A DNA stretch of 64,000 bases from positions 70,221,611 through 70,285,610 of the forward strand of contig OV050030.1 in the NCBI GenBank assembly GCA_920105625.2, given 5' to 3'. Origin of the DNA: Clusia tigrina (Eukaryota; Arthropoda; Insecta; Diptera; Clusiidae). A program made the position numbers and the translations under genes. How positions within the stretch are numbered: the first letter of the stretch is position 1; each line of letters starts with the position of its first letter. The notes under the pieces are model-generated. The model had not been told where the DNA came from. It did no database searches and saw only the letters and a list, made by a program, of their open reading frames with translations. This document shows positions 8,114 to 18,079 of the stretch, one piece after another.

Positions 8114-9156
8114 TGTCCCAGGCCCCATCACGAACGCAAAACTCTTGGAAGCAGCTTCACTGTCTCCAAATAAATCTCCACAGGGCTATAGCAGCCTCTT
8201 ACAGGCTCAGTGCCTTGGTGGAACACCAGAGTCTGGACTTCGTAGCCATTCAAGAACCATGGGCCACAAATGGGCGCATAAATGGTCTGCAGACAAAAAC
8301 ATGTAAGTTGATCTATGATAATAATGTTGACCGACCGAGGGCAGCGATCATGATCAACAAAAATATTAAATTCCTCCCAATTTCAGAGCTTCTACAACGC
8401 GATCTGGTGGCAGTACAGGCAGAAGTGCCTAGTGCCAAAGGGAGGAGAACGGTAGTCCTGGCCTCCATGTACTTACCTGGCGACACAGAGGACGCGGTAT
8501 CGCGCGAGCTCCAGCAGCTTACGGAGTACTGTCGCACTCGCAGTCTACAGTGGGTGGTGTGCTGCGACGCAAACGCGCACCACATGGTATGGGGAAGCAC
8601 GGACACGAACGGGCGAGGTGAGTCACTTCTTGATTTTATTACGACAAACAATCTGGTGGTGGTAAATAGAGGTGACGAGCCTACCTTTATGAATGCGATA
8701 AGGGGGGAGGTGTTAGATCTCACCCTAACTAGCGCATTCATATCAAATAACATTTCTAATTGGAGGGTGCTTAATGAGGTCTCCTTGTCGGACCATAGAT
8801 ACATTTGCTTTGATCTGGGGGGGGAGATTGGAGGCACCTTCGAAATGAGAAATGTTAGGAAGACCAACTGGTCGATATATAACTTTTACTTAGAGCAAAA
8901 TATTGCGTGCCTTAGTGAAAAAATAAGTAACTCTCAGGAACTAGATCTTGAAGTTAACAAATTAAATAATATAATAATCGAGGCTTTTGAAAGTAGCTGC
9001 AATTTAGTTGTGAAGAAACGTTCTAGGAACGTACCCTGGTGGAGCGGGGAGCTAAATGTTTTGCGCAAAAAAGCCCGTCAACTCTTTAATAGAGCCAAGT
9101 CTAATGGTGACTGGGCATCTTATAGAAGTGCCTTAACGGCCTATAATAATGGGTAA
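8113..9156 (+). CDS. LINE L1 ORF2, endonuclease domain
   Basis: 347 codons starting at the ATG that overlaps the ORF1 stop. It reads as an apurinic/apyrimidinic-like endonuclease: QINLHRA, IQEPW (catalytic Glu), CCDANAHHMVWGS (catalytic Asp, Asn), TTNNLVVVNRGDEPTF, LDLTL and SDHRYI (catalytic Asp, His). All main active-site residues are present. It nicks target DNA to prime reverse transcription. The frame is lost just after residue 345 (near 9150), before the RT domain. Confidence 0.85.
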   Translation: MSQAPSRTQNSWKQLHCLQINLHRAIAASYRLSALVEHQSLDFVAIQEPWATNGRINGLQTKTCKLIYDNNVDRPRAAIMINKNIKFLPISELLQRDLVAVQAEVPSAKGRRTVVLASMYLPGDTEDAVSRELQQLTEYCRTRSLQWVVCCDANAHHMVWGSTDTNGRGESLLDFITTNNLVVVNRGDEPTFMNAIRGEVLDLTLTSAFISNNISNWRVLNEVSLSDHRYICFDLGGEIGGTFEMRNVRKTNWSIYNFYLEQNIACLSEKISNSQELDLEVNKLNNIIIEAFESSCNLVVKKRSRNVPWWSGELNVLRKKARQLFNRAKSNGDWASYRSALTAYNNG

Positions 9157-9918
9157 GAAGATCTAAGAGAGACTCATGGAAAAAGTACTGTGAGGAGATT
9201 GAAACCCTCCCAGCAGCTACCCGACTCCAGAAATCACTCAATAAAGATCAGTCAAACGGACTTTCTACACTCAAGAAGCCTGACGGAAATTTTACGGAGA
9301 GCCTGGAAGAGACGGGACAGCTTTTGTTGGACACTCACTTTCCAGGCTGTGCCACTAGCGGAGAGGATAGTGAAATCATCGAGAATACTCGTTTCTTGAT
9401 GCCTACACGGAGGAACTCTCACTGGCTCGCAGAATCTTCACCGTCAATAAAACCAAATGGGCTATCTCCACTTTTAGACCATTCAAATCGCCAGGTGTCG
9501 ATAATATACAACCGTGCCTACTTCGGCAAGGTGTTGATGTATTAGCACCTGTGCTAACAAACATTTTCAGGATAAGCCCGGAACTAGGCATAGTGCCTAA
9601 ACCTTGGACGAAGGCTAGGGTGGCTTTCATACCGAAAGCAGGCAAAAAGGCGGACCACACGCCAAAAGCCTATCGGCCCATTAGCCTGACGTCATTCCTG
9701 CTAAAAGTTATGGAAAAAATTCTGGACCAATATATCAGGGAAACTTATCTTAAAGATTCCCCTCTTCATATTGAACAATACGCTTACCAATCAGGCAAAT
9801 CGACTGAGACAGCCATACATAGCCAACAAGCAAAATTGAAAAGGCGTTTGAGGGTAAAGAAATAGCTCTCTGTACATCGGTTGACATTACGGGGGCTTTC
9901 ATATCAATTGAGGAGGGG
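9157..9918 (+). pseudogene. LINE L1 ORF2, broken EN-RT linker and first RT blocks
   Basis: Pieces in different frames carry recognisable ORF2 sequence: a THFPG motif near 9330, FKSPGVD-like wording near 9485, then FIPKAGKKADHTPKAYRPISLTSF-type RT block 1 (9551-9865) and SVDITGAF near 9880. At least three frameshifts or stops lie in this 760-bp stretch, so ORF2 is dead. Confidence 0.7.
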
Positions 9919-11307
9919 ATGAACAGGAAAGGTATACAAAGACTGATCATAACATGGGTTCTCAATATGCTGAAAAACAGAACGACAATCTTTGAAACAG
10001 GGACAGCAAAGCAAATTGTCAGGTCAACCAAAGGATGTCCCCAGGGGGGCGTCCTATCGCCACTCCTATGGTTATTGGTTATCGACGAGCTCTTCCAAAC
10101 TCTCAATGACCTCGGATACGAAGTTCAGGGCTTTGCGGATGATTTGGTAATTATGGTCAAAGGCAAGTTTGACTCTACCATAACAGATCGCATGCAACTG
10201 GCTCTTGACATCACTCAAAACTGGTGTCAGGAGAAAGGCCTATCGATAAATCCGAATAAAACAAACGTGGTACCCTTCACCAAAAGAAGGAAACTGAATC
10301 TGGCGACCTTATGTTTAGTGACCACAAACTTAACAATGTCCAATGAAATGAAATATCTGGGAGTAATCCTCGACAAAACTCTAACTTGGAAAAACCACTT
10401 ATCATACATAACTAGTAAAGCCTTAAGAGCAACCTATGCTTGCCAGAGGTTGTACGGTAAAACATGGGGACTACGGCCAAAAATGATGGCGTGGTCATAT
10501 AAAACAATAATAGTACCAATGATTACTTATGCGTTGTTGGTATGGTGGCCAAAAGTAAACCAAACAGGAGCTCAGATGACTCGTAACAAGATTCACCGTA
10601 TAGCCTGTTTGAGTGTGACGGGAGCAATGAGAACGTGCCCCACACTAGCTTTGGGAGTGATCACTGGACTGACTCCTCTACACCTTGTAGTTAAAAGGAT
10701 GGCGGCCAGCGCGGCCCTAAGGCTACCTAATCTAGCCCATCTTAAAGAAGGCAACCTTTCGGGGCACGCAAAGATTCTGGACACTGTCTGGAATTCTCCG
10801 TGCCTCATGGTCTTCGACAAAATGGACAGAAAATTAGACTTCTCAAAGCAATTCAAAGTGGTCATCAGTGACCGTTCAGCTTGGAGAAACAAGGAAATAA
10901 TAATAAAACAGGACTCTCAGTTGTGGTATACAGATGGGTCCAAAATGGAAGATGGCAGTGCAGGAGCTGGAATTGTAGGGCCAAATTTCCAAAAAGCAAT
11001 TGCAATGGGAAAAACAGCTTCCATTTTTCAGGCGGAGGTCCACGCTTTAGAGTTATGTGCTAGAGAATGTCTACGCAGGGGTACACGCAACACCAAAATA
11101 TGCATACTCTCAGATAGCCAGGCAGCTCTAAAATCATTAATAAACTTCTCATTCCAATCAAAGCTGGTCTGGGAATGTTGTAAACTTCTCAATACCCTAG
11201 CAGCGAGAAACTCTGTTACGCTAATGTGGGTACCGGAACACGAGGGACATGAGGGCAACGAAATGGCAGATTCTTTAGCAAAAAGGGTGCAGACACTGCC
11301 TTTATAG
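9919..11307 (+). CDS. LINE L1 ORF2, RT catalytic part and RNase H
   Basis: 462 codons. It has RT blocks CPQGGVLSPLLW and FADDLVIM (the two catalytic Asp), the thumb region (KYLGVILDKTLTW), a connection, and an RNase H domain starting at YTDGSKMEDG with QAEVHALE and LSDSQAAL (catalytic D, E, D). Its end reads WVPEHEGHEGNE, where Gly is usual at the fourth position. RNase H removes the RNA strand of the hybrid. The frame breaks after MADSLAKRV. Confidence 0.85.
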   Translation: MNRKGIQRLIITWVLNMLKNRTTIFETGTAKQIVRSTKGCPQGGVLSPLLWLLVIDELFQTLNDLGYEVQGFADDLVIMVKGKFDSTITDRMQLALDITQNWCQEKGLSINPNKTNVVPFTKRRKLNLATLCLVTTNLTMSNEMKYLGVILDKTLTWKNHLSYITSKALRATYACQRLYGKTWGLRPKMMAWSYKTIIVPMITYALLVWWPKVNQTGAQMTRNKIHRIACLSVTGAMRTCPTLALGVITGLTPLHLVVKRMAASAALRLPNLAHLKEGNLSGHAKILDTVWNSPCLMVFDKMDRKLDFSKQFKVVISDRSAWRNKEIIIKQDSQLWYTDGSKMEDGSAGAGIVGPNFQKAIAMGKTASIFQAEVHALELCARECLRRGTRNTKICILSDSQAALKSLINFSFQSKLVWECCKLLNTLAARNSVTLMWVPEHEGHEGNEMADSLAKRVQTLPL

Positions 11308-11351
11308 GCCCAGAACCCTTCTGTGGGGTAAACAGTAGCTTCACAAATAAC

Positions 11352-11741
11352 TTGTTGTGCGAACAGGAAAAACGAAGTCTGCTAAACTACTGGAGAGCCC
11401 AAAAAGGCATGCGGCAGTCGAGACTACTCATTGATCCTGAACACATCAGGGTAGATGCTTCTTTAAACCTCAGCAGAAATGACATCAAACTCTACACTGA
11501 ACTTTTAACAGGACACTGTAAACTAAATTACCACCTGAAGAAAATAGGCGTGGTAGAAGACGATTCTTGTCGACTCTGTCAAGAGGAGCAGGAAACGGCA
11601 GAACACATTCTATGCACTTGCCCAGCGGTGGCAAGACGCAGACATAAGTGCCTAGGCAGTGGGTTCATATCTCCAAATCACCTAGTTAAAATTAAGCCCA
11701 CAGCAGTTACGAGATTTATAAACAGTCTAGGACTGTTTTAG
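11352..11741 (+). CDS. LINE L1 ORF2, C-terminal Cys/His region
   Basis: 129 open codons encoding the end of ORF2. The motif CRLCQEEQETAEHILCTCP gives the C-C-H-C zinc-binding pattern found near the end of ORF2 in R1/I/LOA-type LINEs. A frameshift separates it from the RNase H part. A short 3' UTR follows, ending in TAATAATAAGTAA (to 11809), the TAA-repeat type of tail known from the I factor. Confidence 0.75.
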   Translation: MLCEQEKRSLLNYWRAQKGMRQSRLLIDPEHIRVDASLNLSRNDIKLYTELLTGHCKLNYHLKKIGVVEDDSCRLCQEEQETAEHILCTCPAVARRRHKCLGSGFISPNHLVKIKPTAVTRFINSLGLF

Positions 11742-11809
11742 TTGGATACGAGGCTGCACAATAGATCTTTTAGGTCGAGGTGTTCTTTTAGCCTGTTAAT
11801 AATAAGTAA

Positions 11810-12157
11810 TAAGGCAGGTCCTTTTATTTTATTTATGATGGTCCTCGAGAAAATGTACGCCTTCATTTGCTGGTTACCGTCCAGTAATTGTAACAACGTA
11901 TCCACTTCTCGTAGAAATGAAGAAAGTGCATAATGTCCAGTCCCCGTGAACTCGTGTATCCTTTGCGCATCCTTCAGAAGGTCGTTCGGTGTTATGGTTT
12001 TTGGCAACGGTGGTGCTGGTCTCACTGCTGGTATTGTTTGTTGCATTGTTTGTACAGATTCCTCCTGCGACATCTCTAATCTGGTGTTGGCCTCTGCTTG
12101 TATGTCTTCTTCCTTGGACGGGAGTTCGAATTTTCTGGATATAGTTTCTATTGGCAT
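11810..12157 (-). pseudogene. gag: gag N-terminal part (E1), cut by LINE L1
   Basis: ATG at 12157. The first 116 residues carry the Gag capsid start (HEFTGTGHYALSSFLREVD, MKAYIFSRTIINKIKGPAL). At 11810-11821 the reading hits the LINE target duplication and then runs 24 codons into LINE sequence. The protein resumes at 6101 on the other side of the LINE. Gag forms the particle of the element. Confidence 0.8.
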
Positions 12158-12408
12158 CGGTTTTGTTGCGTTTGCTGTGCCTCGGTTTAGCCTTGATGAT
12201 TCACTTGGTATTGACTTGAGAGTTTTTTATGTTAATTCTTGTTCACTGCACTTTCTTTAATGTAACACGATAATAAATTTATTTTGTGCGTTTGGTCTTA
12301 ATAGATTTGTTTTTTTTCTGTTCTACAATATTTCTTAAGAAATGTTTTTCACAGTTAATTATTTTTTTTATTTTTGGTTCTTAATTATTTCTTCAGAAAT
12401 AATTTCCA
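12158..12408 (-). other. E1 leader between primer site and gag
   Basis: AT-rich leader of the Gypsy element with no ORF. I see no other feature in it. Confidence 0.5.
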
Positions 12409-12419
12409 CGACTGCGCCA
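12409..12419 (-). promoter_or_regulatory. primer binding site of E1 (tRNA-Ser type)
   Basis: On the minus strand TGGCGCAGTCG directly follows the LTR end. It matches the 3' end of tRNA-Ser (with CCA), the primer type known for the 17.6/297 group. Confidence 0.65.
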
Positions 12420-13005
12420 GTTACGTTAATAAAACGGGGAGAGAACTTCGGTTCAACGTTGCTTTTATTAGGGAGTTTATCTAAAAACTAAACTAACAAT
12501 TTTTAATTACTTATGCCGAAACCTTATAGTAATTTACTCACATCGATTATTTGTTATCGCTGCTGTAGGCACAAAAGTATTTTCCAAAATTATGTAGGAG
12601 GGTAGAAAGAGAGGTAAACGTCTATAACAACCAATAAGCAGAGTGCAAAGCCGTAGCTGAACAAGTGCTAATGCACTGAGAATTGCAGACGTTGCATTTG
12701 GGGGTTGTTTATGTCATTGCACTTCAGTTAATTTATGTCATTGTACTGATCGTACTGACTTTGCTTTTTGTATTGTTTATGTCATTGCACTTCAGCTGAT
12801 TTATGTCATTGTACTGATCGTGCTGACTCTGCTCTTTGGGAGGTTTGTGTCGTTGCACTTGAGAATGGTCTCGAAATATGAAAGGGAATTGGAAAATACA
12901 TAAACAGCTTTGGTGGTCATTTGTGAGATTCATACTTGATAAGAATGATATCTCAGCTGACGTTTGGTGTTAGATTTAGGGTTCGTAGCAACTGCTGGCG
13001 TAACT
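12419..13005 (-). repeat. 5' LTR of E1
   Basis: The boundaries are set by the 7-bp inverted ends AGTTACG (12419) and CGTAACT (13005) and by the adjacent primer site. The AGTTA/TAACT ends match gypsy-type LTRs. There is no second copy in the window because the 3' end of E1 is lost. Confidence 0.65.
12705..12840 (-). repeat. 68-bp direct repeat inside E1 LTR
   Basis: Two copies starting at 12705 and 12773 (period 68), with only a few differences. Each contains TTTATGTCATTG twice. Duplicated blocks in U3 often act as enhancers. That role is inference here. Confidence 0.7.
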
Positions 13006-13280
13006 CTCATAGTTTTCACTCGTTTCTCGGTGAGACATGAAAGGGGGAACTCTCCCACTCTCCGCCATGGTGCCGCGAGCACCGGGTCGCAGCCACATTT
13101 AGGAAAGGGTTCACGGCATGAACAGATAGGAATACGAATTTTTTAGTAACAATTTATAGGTTTCATGTCAAATAAAATGTAGATTCATAAGAAGAGTAGT
13201 ATAAGACCTATATGTATATACCTTTATGAATGAACGTCAAACTGCAAGAGTAATAAAATAATGTGCGCATATTCGTAAAT
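13006..13280. other. short flank between E1 and microsatellite
   Basis: I see no coding or repeat feature. If E1 is intact here, this is the DNA flanking its 5' LTR. Confidence 0.4.
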
Positions 13281-13434
<154 letters not shown>

Positions 13435-13759
13435 TTATTTTTTTATTTTTTATTTTTTTTTTTTTTGTTCTTTAAGAAATTAGAGCATGGATTGTGGAAA
13501 ATAGCAAAAATTTTTTTCAGAAATTAAAGTACAGATGGTGGGAAATAAATATGTTCAGTTTAATTGAGGAAAATAACTATAGCAATTAATTATAAGCAAT
13601 TAAAAGTACCTGAAATGTGGTTATATACGAGCAAGTTACAGGGTTTAGGTTATCTAATTCATTAGCAATGAAATAGCTGATATTTTAAGTACTAATTTCA
13701 TTTAATTAAATAGTTTTTATGCTAGTTCTGTCTCGTTTGTGTGTTCGCGGTTGGCAGTG

Positions 13760-13998
13760 TTAGTCTCCGCGAGAATCCCTAGAACCATAAACTCGCGGTG
13801 CTGTCTGGGGGTACGTCTTATTCTCCACGAGAATCGGTAGAACCATAAACTAGTGGGGCGGTCTTGGGCGTTGGTCTTAGTCTCCACGAGAATCGGTAGA
13901 ATCATAAACTCGTGGGGCGGTCTTAGCATTGGTCTTAGTCTCCACGAGAATCGATAGAACCATAAACTCGTGGGGCGGTCTTTGCGTTACTCTTAGTC
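13760..13998. repeat. 58-bp tandem repeat with a hairpin in each unit
   Basis: Four units with starts of the shared word at 13767, 13825, 13884 and 13942 (period 58-59). Each holds a 7-bp inverted repeat around a 19-nt loop: CCACGAG...CTCGTGG in units 3 and 4, and CCGCGAG...CTCGCGG in unit 1, where both arms have changed together. Unit 2 has one mismatch. The minus strand is open across it (13717-13929), but the predicted peptide looks like repeat translation. Confidence 0.85.
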
Positions 13999-15279
13999 AA
14001 ACTCTTGTACTAATAGTATACTATACCTTGGTGCTTTGTGGCGCTGGAGTCTTGCCGTGGTGTGTTGATACGCCGATCCCGCTGTATGTCGATATCGAAA
14101 TCGCTGTGCGTCTTCGCTGTCTGTTGCTAGATCAGAGACTGACCCTATCATCCAGAACCATCTGCTTATATACCGCCCTCAGTCATGGGTCCTTACATTG
14201 CTCTTATTTCTGCTGCACCGTACACCGTTGGCCTCCTTCGCCTGTTGTCAAGCCCGCATGTTGTCATTGTAGCGCAGTTGACCTTGGGCCACCTTGAGCT
14301 GACGGTGGTCAATCACCTGGCTGCCATGGTTCCTATTGACACGAAGTGTTGGTACCTGTAGTCAGCGCTGCCTGACCAATTGCTGGCGGCCGTAGTGTTG
14401 TTGTTGCCTCTTTACAATTGTTGTTGTTACACGCTTAGTAAAAGTTCACACTACTACTGCATCCAATCATTAGAATTCGCATTTCTTCTTTATGCTATTT
14501 CCGCACTAACGGCACATGTGGTAGCCGCTCTGCTGTCGAACCGTTGTGTGTTAGCTCCTGTCATTGTATCGCTGTTGTTGTCTGCGGTTCTTATCATTAT
14601 TCGTAATGCTGTTTGTTAGTGTACTAGGTCGGCTTTAGTCTTTGCCGATCGTTCCTTGTCGGGCAATCACCTGTGAAGCATGAATAGGTTTTGTTCTGAT
14701 GTGTTTCTTCTTCTGCGGTGCGTTGTGTTTGTTGCAATATTTTATAATTGCAGCACTTAGCTTTACTTATTACAATTAATTGGCTTAGCCAATCATTGTA
14801 ACATTGCATGTTTTCATTTTGGCGTTTACATTTTGTTAATTGTCAAATCTCGAGGGATCTTGTGGATGATTGTACGCTGTATATTTTGTTAATACTAATG
14901 TGTGTGTAGCCATTTGCTTATTCATAGTAGGAGGAGTCGGTCTATGTGTGTACGGAGAATACCTGGAACAATTTCTGTCCTTACAATACATACCAGGCGA
15001 TAAATTTTAATAATATAATTTAATTAAATGCAATGAAAGACTTAGTCATGCAAAGGAGAATGTTTTCACATGAACCTGTTTATCTTTTATATTGTCGCTT
15101 ATGGCAGATGGGCAAATAGTTTTGCCAAGTTTTGAGCGAAAAAAAGGTAATTTATAAAATAACCAGTTGTCGGTATGTAAATTATAATAGTGTACAATGA
15201 CGATTAATAGCTGTGATTGACTACGATTTTATTTAGAGTTTATATTTTTAAAGTCTTTTTTACCTAACGCAAGAACTGG
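13999..15279. other. unassigned region between tandem repeat and E3
   Basis: The first part (to about 14880) is of mixed composition with small open frames on both strands (for example 13929-14297 plus) that show no domain. The last 400 bp are AT-rich. I cannot tell whether it is an LTR of an unmatched element or ordinary intergenic DNA. Confidence 0.35.
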
Positions 15280-15362
15280 TGTACACAGTTGTCAAAAAGA
15301 AAAAGGAAAAAAATAACAACAAAAAAAGGGGTCAAAGATAAAGATTAAAGTTTGCTGCGTTT
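15280..15362 (-). repeat. LTR remnant of E3, left
   Basis: About 80 bp starting TGTACACAGTTGTCAAAAA that match 33248-33330 in the same orientation. On the minus strand this ends in ACA next to the expected primer side. The repeat is too short for a complete LTR. Confidence 0.45.
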
Positions 15363-15479
15363 ACATTGAAAGGTGTTGCCACACTTTACATACTTTAAAG
15401 TTAAATCACTTATGTACTAATATGTAAGATACGGTACACTACTTATACTTAAAATATATTACAGTACGGCGCAATCTGA

Positions 15480-16182
15480 CAAACGGCGTCTTTTGAACTT
15501 ACTATGACTGGTCACTTTCTTGTTCCTCTTCCAAAATTTTATAACTAGTACATTTATCACTGGATATTTCATCAAGAGAGTATAAATCTGTATTGCCTTC
15601 TGAGTCCATTACATCTGAATTCTCTTTAATTTTTAACCACTTTCTCATTCTAGTTGAATCAATTACACTATTGTATGGTATTTAGGTTACAACATCTGTT
15701 ACTACATAACGATCTTGATCTAATTGTTTACAGACTACATATGGTCCCTTAAAAACGTTTTTTTTCCTACCGTTGTCTCGACATTCTTTATTACCACGTC
15801 GCCCGGTTCGAATTGTCTTGCAGGCTTATGGCTTTCATCAAAATATTTTTGGTTGCGCTATTGAGATTTTTTGATTGCATTCTCGGCTTTTTCTCTCTTT
15901 CATTTGATTCTTCACGCTATTTTCAATAAATGTTCGGTTAGTTCATCAATTACCTTACCACATTGTTGATTGCATTCTCGGCTTTTTCTCTCTTTCTTTT
16001 GATTCTTCACGCTCTTTTGAATAAATGTTCGGTTAGTTCATCAATTACCTTACCACGTTGTTCAACACCAAATTTCAATCAGTAGGATTTATAGGCTCAG
16101 TTATGTAAATATCTGAAGACACGGTTTACCCTTTCAACCTGACTATTCGACTGGAGCGATGCAACAGCGTTTAGTATATGTA
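15480..16182 (-). pseudogene. pol: integrase C-terminal part of E3
   Basis: Minus-strand reading gives SNSQVERVNRVFRYL (end of the catalytic core, including the catalytic Glu in QVERVN), then a chromodomain-free tail with GDVVIKNVET, FKGPYVVCKQLD and RYVVTDVV, followed by an acidic end. Stops and a 95-bp duplication break it. It continues on the far side of E2 at 22899; both sides carry TGTA. Confidence 0.65.
15871..16061 (-). repeat. 95-bp tandem duplication in E3 pol
   Basis: Copies start at 15871 and 15966 and are nearly identical. Since 95 is not a multiple of three, the duplication shifts the frame. Confidence 0.85.
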
Positions 16183-16541
16183 AGTTAAGTGATCATACGT
16201 TATGATATAAAAAAAAAACGAATTTTTATTAATTTTATAACCGTTTATTCCCACATTATTTTATCAACTAAGTACAATATGAAAATGTTAATATTAATAT
16301 ACCTAATTATTGCTTACTACTATGATTTACAATTTTATTATTTCTTATTCTTAATGTTTGGCTTGCGTAACACAATTCTGATAACTAGTTGTCAGCATTA
16401 TAAGTTTACTGACTTGTTGCGTTTAGGCCGAGAGGTGATTGACCAGACGCAACGTCAGCAGAGTGCCAACTTTATTGTTGTTAACTGAGGTGACTGACCA
16501 GGCGCAACGTCAGCAGAGTGGCAACTTTATTGTTGTTAACT
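16183..16541 (-). repeat. 3' LTR of E2
   Basis: Starts AGTTAAGT and ends GTTAACT. It is nearly identical to 22541-22898. The minus-strand sequence just before it is purine-rich (ATGGAGG), as expected of a polypurine tract. It holds a second, shorter repeat of the CAACGTCAGCAGAGTG word at its right end. Confidence 0.9.
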
Positions 16542-16609
16542 CCTCCATGTTTAAAATCAATTGTCCTCAATTGATCAAAAAAATGGTAGGTTGTCCAAAT
16601 TTAAATACG

Positions 16610-18004
16610 TCACTGGTTCTGTTGGGTTTGATTTTTCCTTCGATGTTTCTGGTACAAGGTTTGTTTGTAGGATGATTTGTTTTTTCCTATGAAAAACAGC
16701 TTTGAAAAAATTACCAGAGATAGCATGGCGATAGTCACTACTGAAATTTGATTGATATCTGCGTTATTTTGAATGTAGTCCAAACGTTTTATGTTATTAA
16801 TAGATAACTCGTGAATTGATTTCAGTGATAAGAGATTTATTCTTTCTTTTTCTGCTGGAGCAAATTGGGTTTTGACTGGTAATGCCCCAGTTAAAATCGT
16901 TTCGCCGTTGTAAAAAGAATCGTTATTTATTTTTATAGTAAGTGTGCTGAATTTTACTACAAATGTGCCTGCAATAGACATTTCCTCTAAACTATTAATT
17001 ATGGTTCCATTGAAGTCATTCAATAGAATTAGTCCAGGTTGTAGCATTTCTGTTGGTTTAATATGATGTGCATTGCTATATTGACAACTCGGAATTTGTT
17101 TACCATTCAGGAGTTTTGTTACGCAAGTTTCGTTTATTAAGCTTACCGTTTGGTCTTTCTCACAAATAGATATTGAATTTATTGTTTTACATTCGTTAAT
17201 TAATCCAAAAATATTATATTCATTTTTAATTACGTTACTGTAAGCAAAATTAACAACAGTATTATTTCTTTTAACTGGTTTGATCAAAATATTCATATAT
17301 GTTTTTATTTCTGTAATAGGGATTTTTACTATATACGCTAGCATTGTTGAATTATAAGAACACTTGTTTCTGCAAAGTTTAAAGCCTCTTCGGTTGAAGA
17401 AAAAGGCATCTTTTCGCCTTCTAGCGTTTTAAGAGCTAATTCCAATTCTTTTTTGTTTAAGATAATGCTATTTACTAGTTTTAATTTCGCCCATTTAGAC
17501 GTAATCTATTTTGAATACTTATAACTTATTCATCGTTGAAGTAACTGTTTTTTGTTATTGCATTTTTTAATTGATCTGTGAGTAATGTGAGATTGTTCAT
17601 TCGGTCTGTAAGTGCTTGGTTTATCAAAAGTTGTTTGTTGTTATTGTCGTTTAACTTGTGTCGTATTCTAATGCTGCGAAATCGTCGTGGTCTGGAGTTC
17701 CTGCTAAGTATTTCCAAGCATTACCTTAGCTATTTATGGATCTGCGAGATTTTCTGCTTGTTGGTTTAATAGATTTAATTGCTTCTTCCGTCTGTTCTAT
17801 TTTTTGTTTCAAAGTTGGGTAAAATATACTGTTTGTCTTTAGGTTTTTCGTCGTAAATTACTTTACTTCTGCCAAGAATCGCTCATACAGATCAAAGTCG
17901 ACGAAGTGTATTAACTTAAACGTCCCATCTTGTATTTTAGCTAGTCCTTTGTTTATTGTAATTATGTGGGCTGTCGAGTAGTCGGTAATTTGAAATTCAG
18001 CCAT
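16610..18004 (-). pseudogene. env: envelope protein of E2, broken
   Basis: The C-terminal 244 residues (16610-17344) are open. They include several Asn-glycosylation-like sites, Cys pairs (CEKDQ, CVTKLL, CQYS) and a hydrophobic membrane segment near residues 200-220, followed by a basic tail. The N-terminal part (17345-18004) reads in pieces: AHIITINKGLAKIQDGTFKL near the start, then an SRRS-type cleavage site and AWKYLAGTPDHDD. Stops and frame changes separate the parts. This is the gypsy-type envelope that could mediate fusion with cell membranes in an intact copy. Confidence 0.75.
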
Positions 18005-18079
18005 CGTCATTGTTGTTGCTGTAAGCGTTAGTCTGAAGAAATTTTTTAAAAAAGTGTTTGTTTTACGTAATGTTAATTC

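Larger units (their letters stand above)
6102..11809 (+). mobile_element. full-length LOA/I-type LINE (L1) inserted in E1 gag
   Basis: A 5.7-kb non-LTR retrotransposon with 5' UTR, ORF1, ORF2 (endonuclease, RT, RNase H, Cys/His end) and a TAA-rich tail. It is flanked by 12-bp target-site duplications, TAAGGCAGGACC (6090-6101) and TAAGGCAGGTCC (11810-11821), with one mismatch. These lie in the gag of E1, whose reading continues across the join (KGPAL on the right, RGPAL on the left). An RNase H domain together with an apurinic-type endonuclease points to the LOA or I group rather than Jockey or R1. Several frameshifts are present. Confidence 0.85.
1862..13005 (-). mobile_element. Gypsy-type element E1, 3'-truncated and split by a LINE
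   Basis: Reading on the minus strand: 5' LTR (12419-13005), primer site, gag (12157-11810, then 6101-5332 after LINE L1), PR/RT (5331-4096), RNase H and integrase (to 2448), and the start of env (2289-1862). The order gag-PR-RT-RH-IN-env, a tRNA-Ser-like primer site and LTR ends of the AGTTA/TAACT type fit gypsy/17.6-like errantiviruses. The 3' end is missing: env stops at the palindrome, and no 3' LTR lies to its left. Several frameshifts make it non-functional. Confidence 0.8.

Noticed and set aside
13760..13998. CRISPR-like array
   Set aside because: Units are contiguous tandem copies without unique spacers, in an insect transposon context.
13929..14297. Host gene in the unassigned region
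   Set aside because: The 122-codon frame has no domain, starts within the tandem repeat and shows no splice or promoter support.
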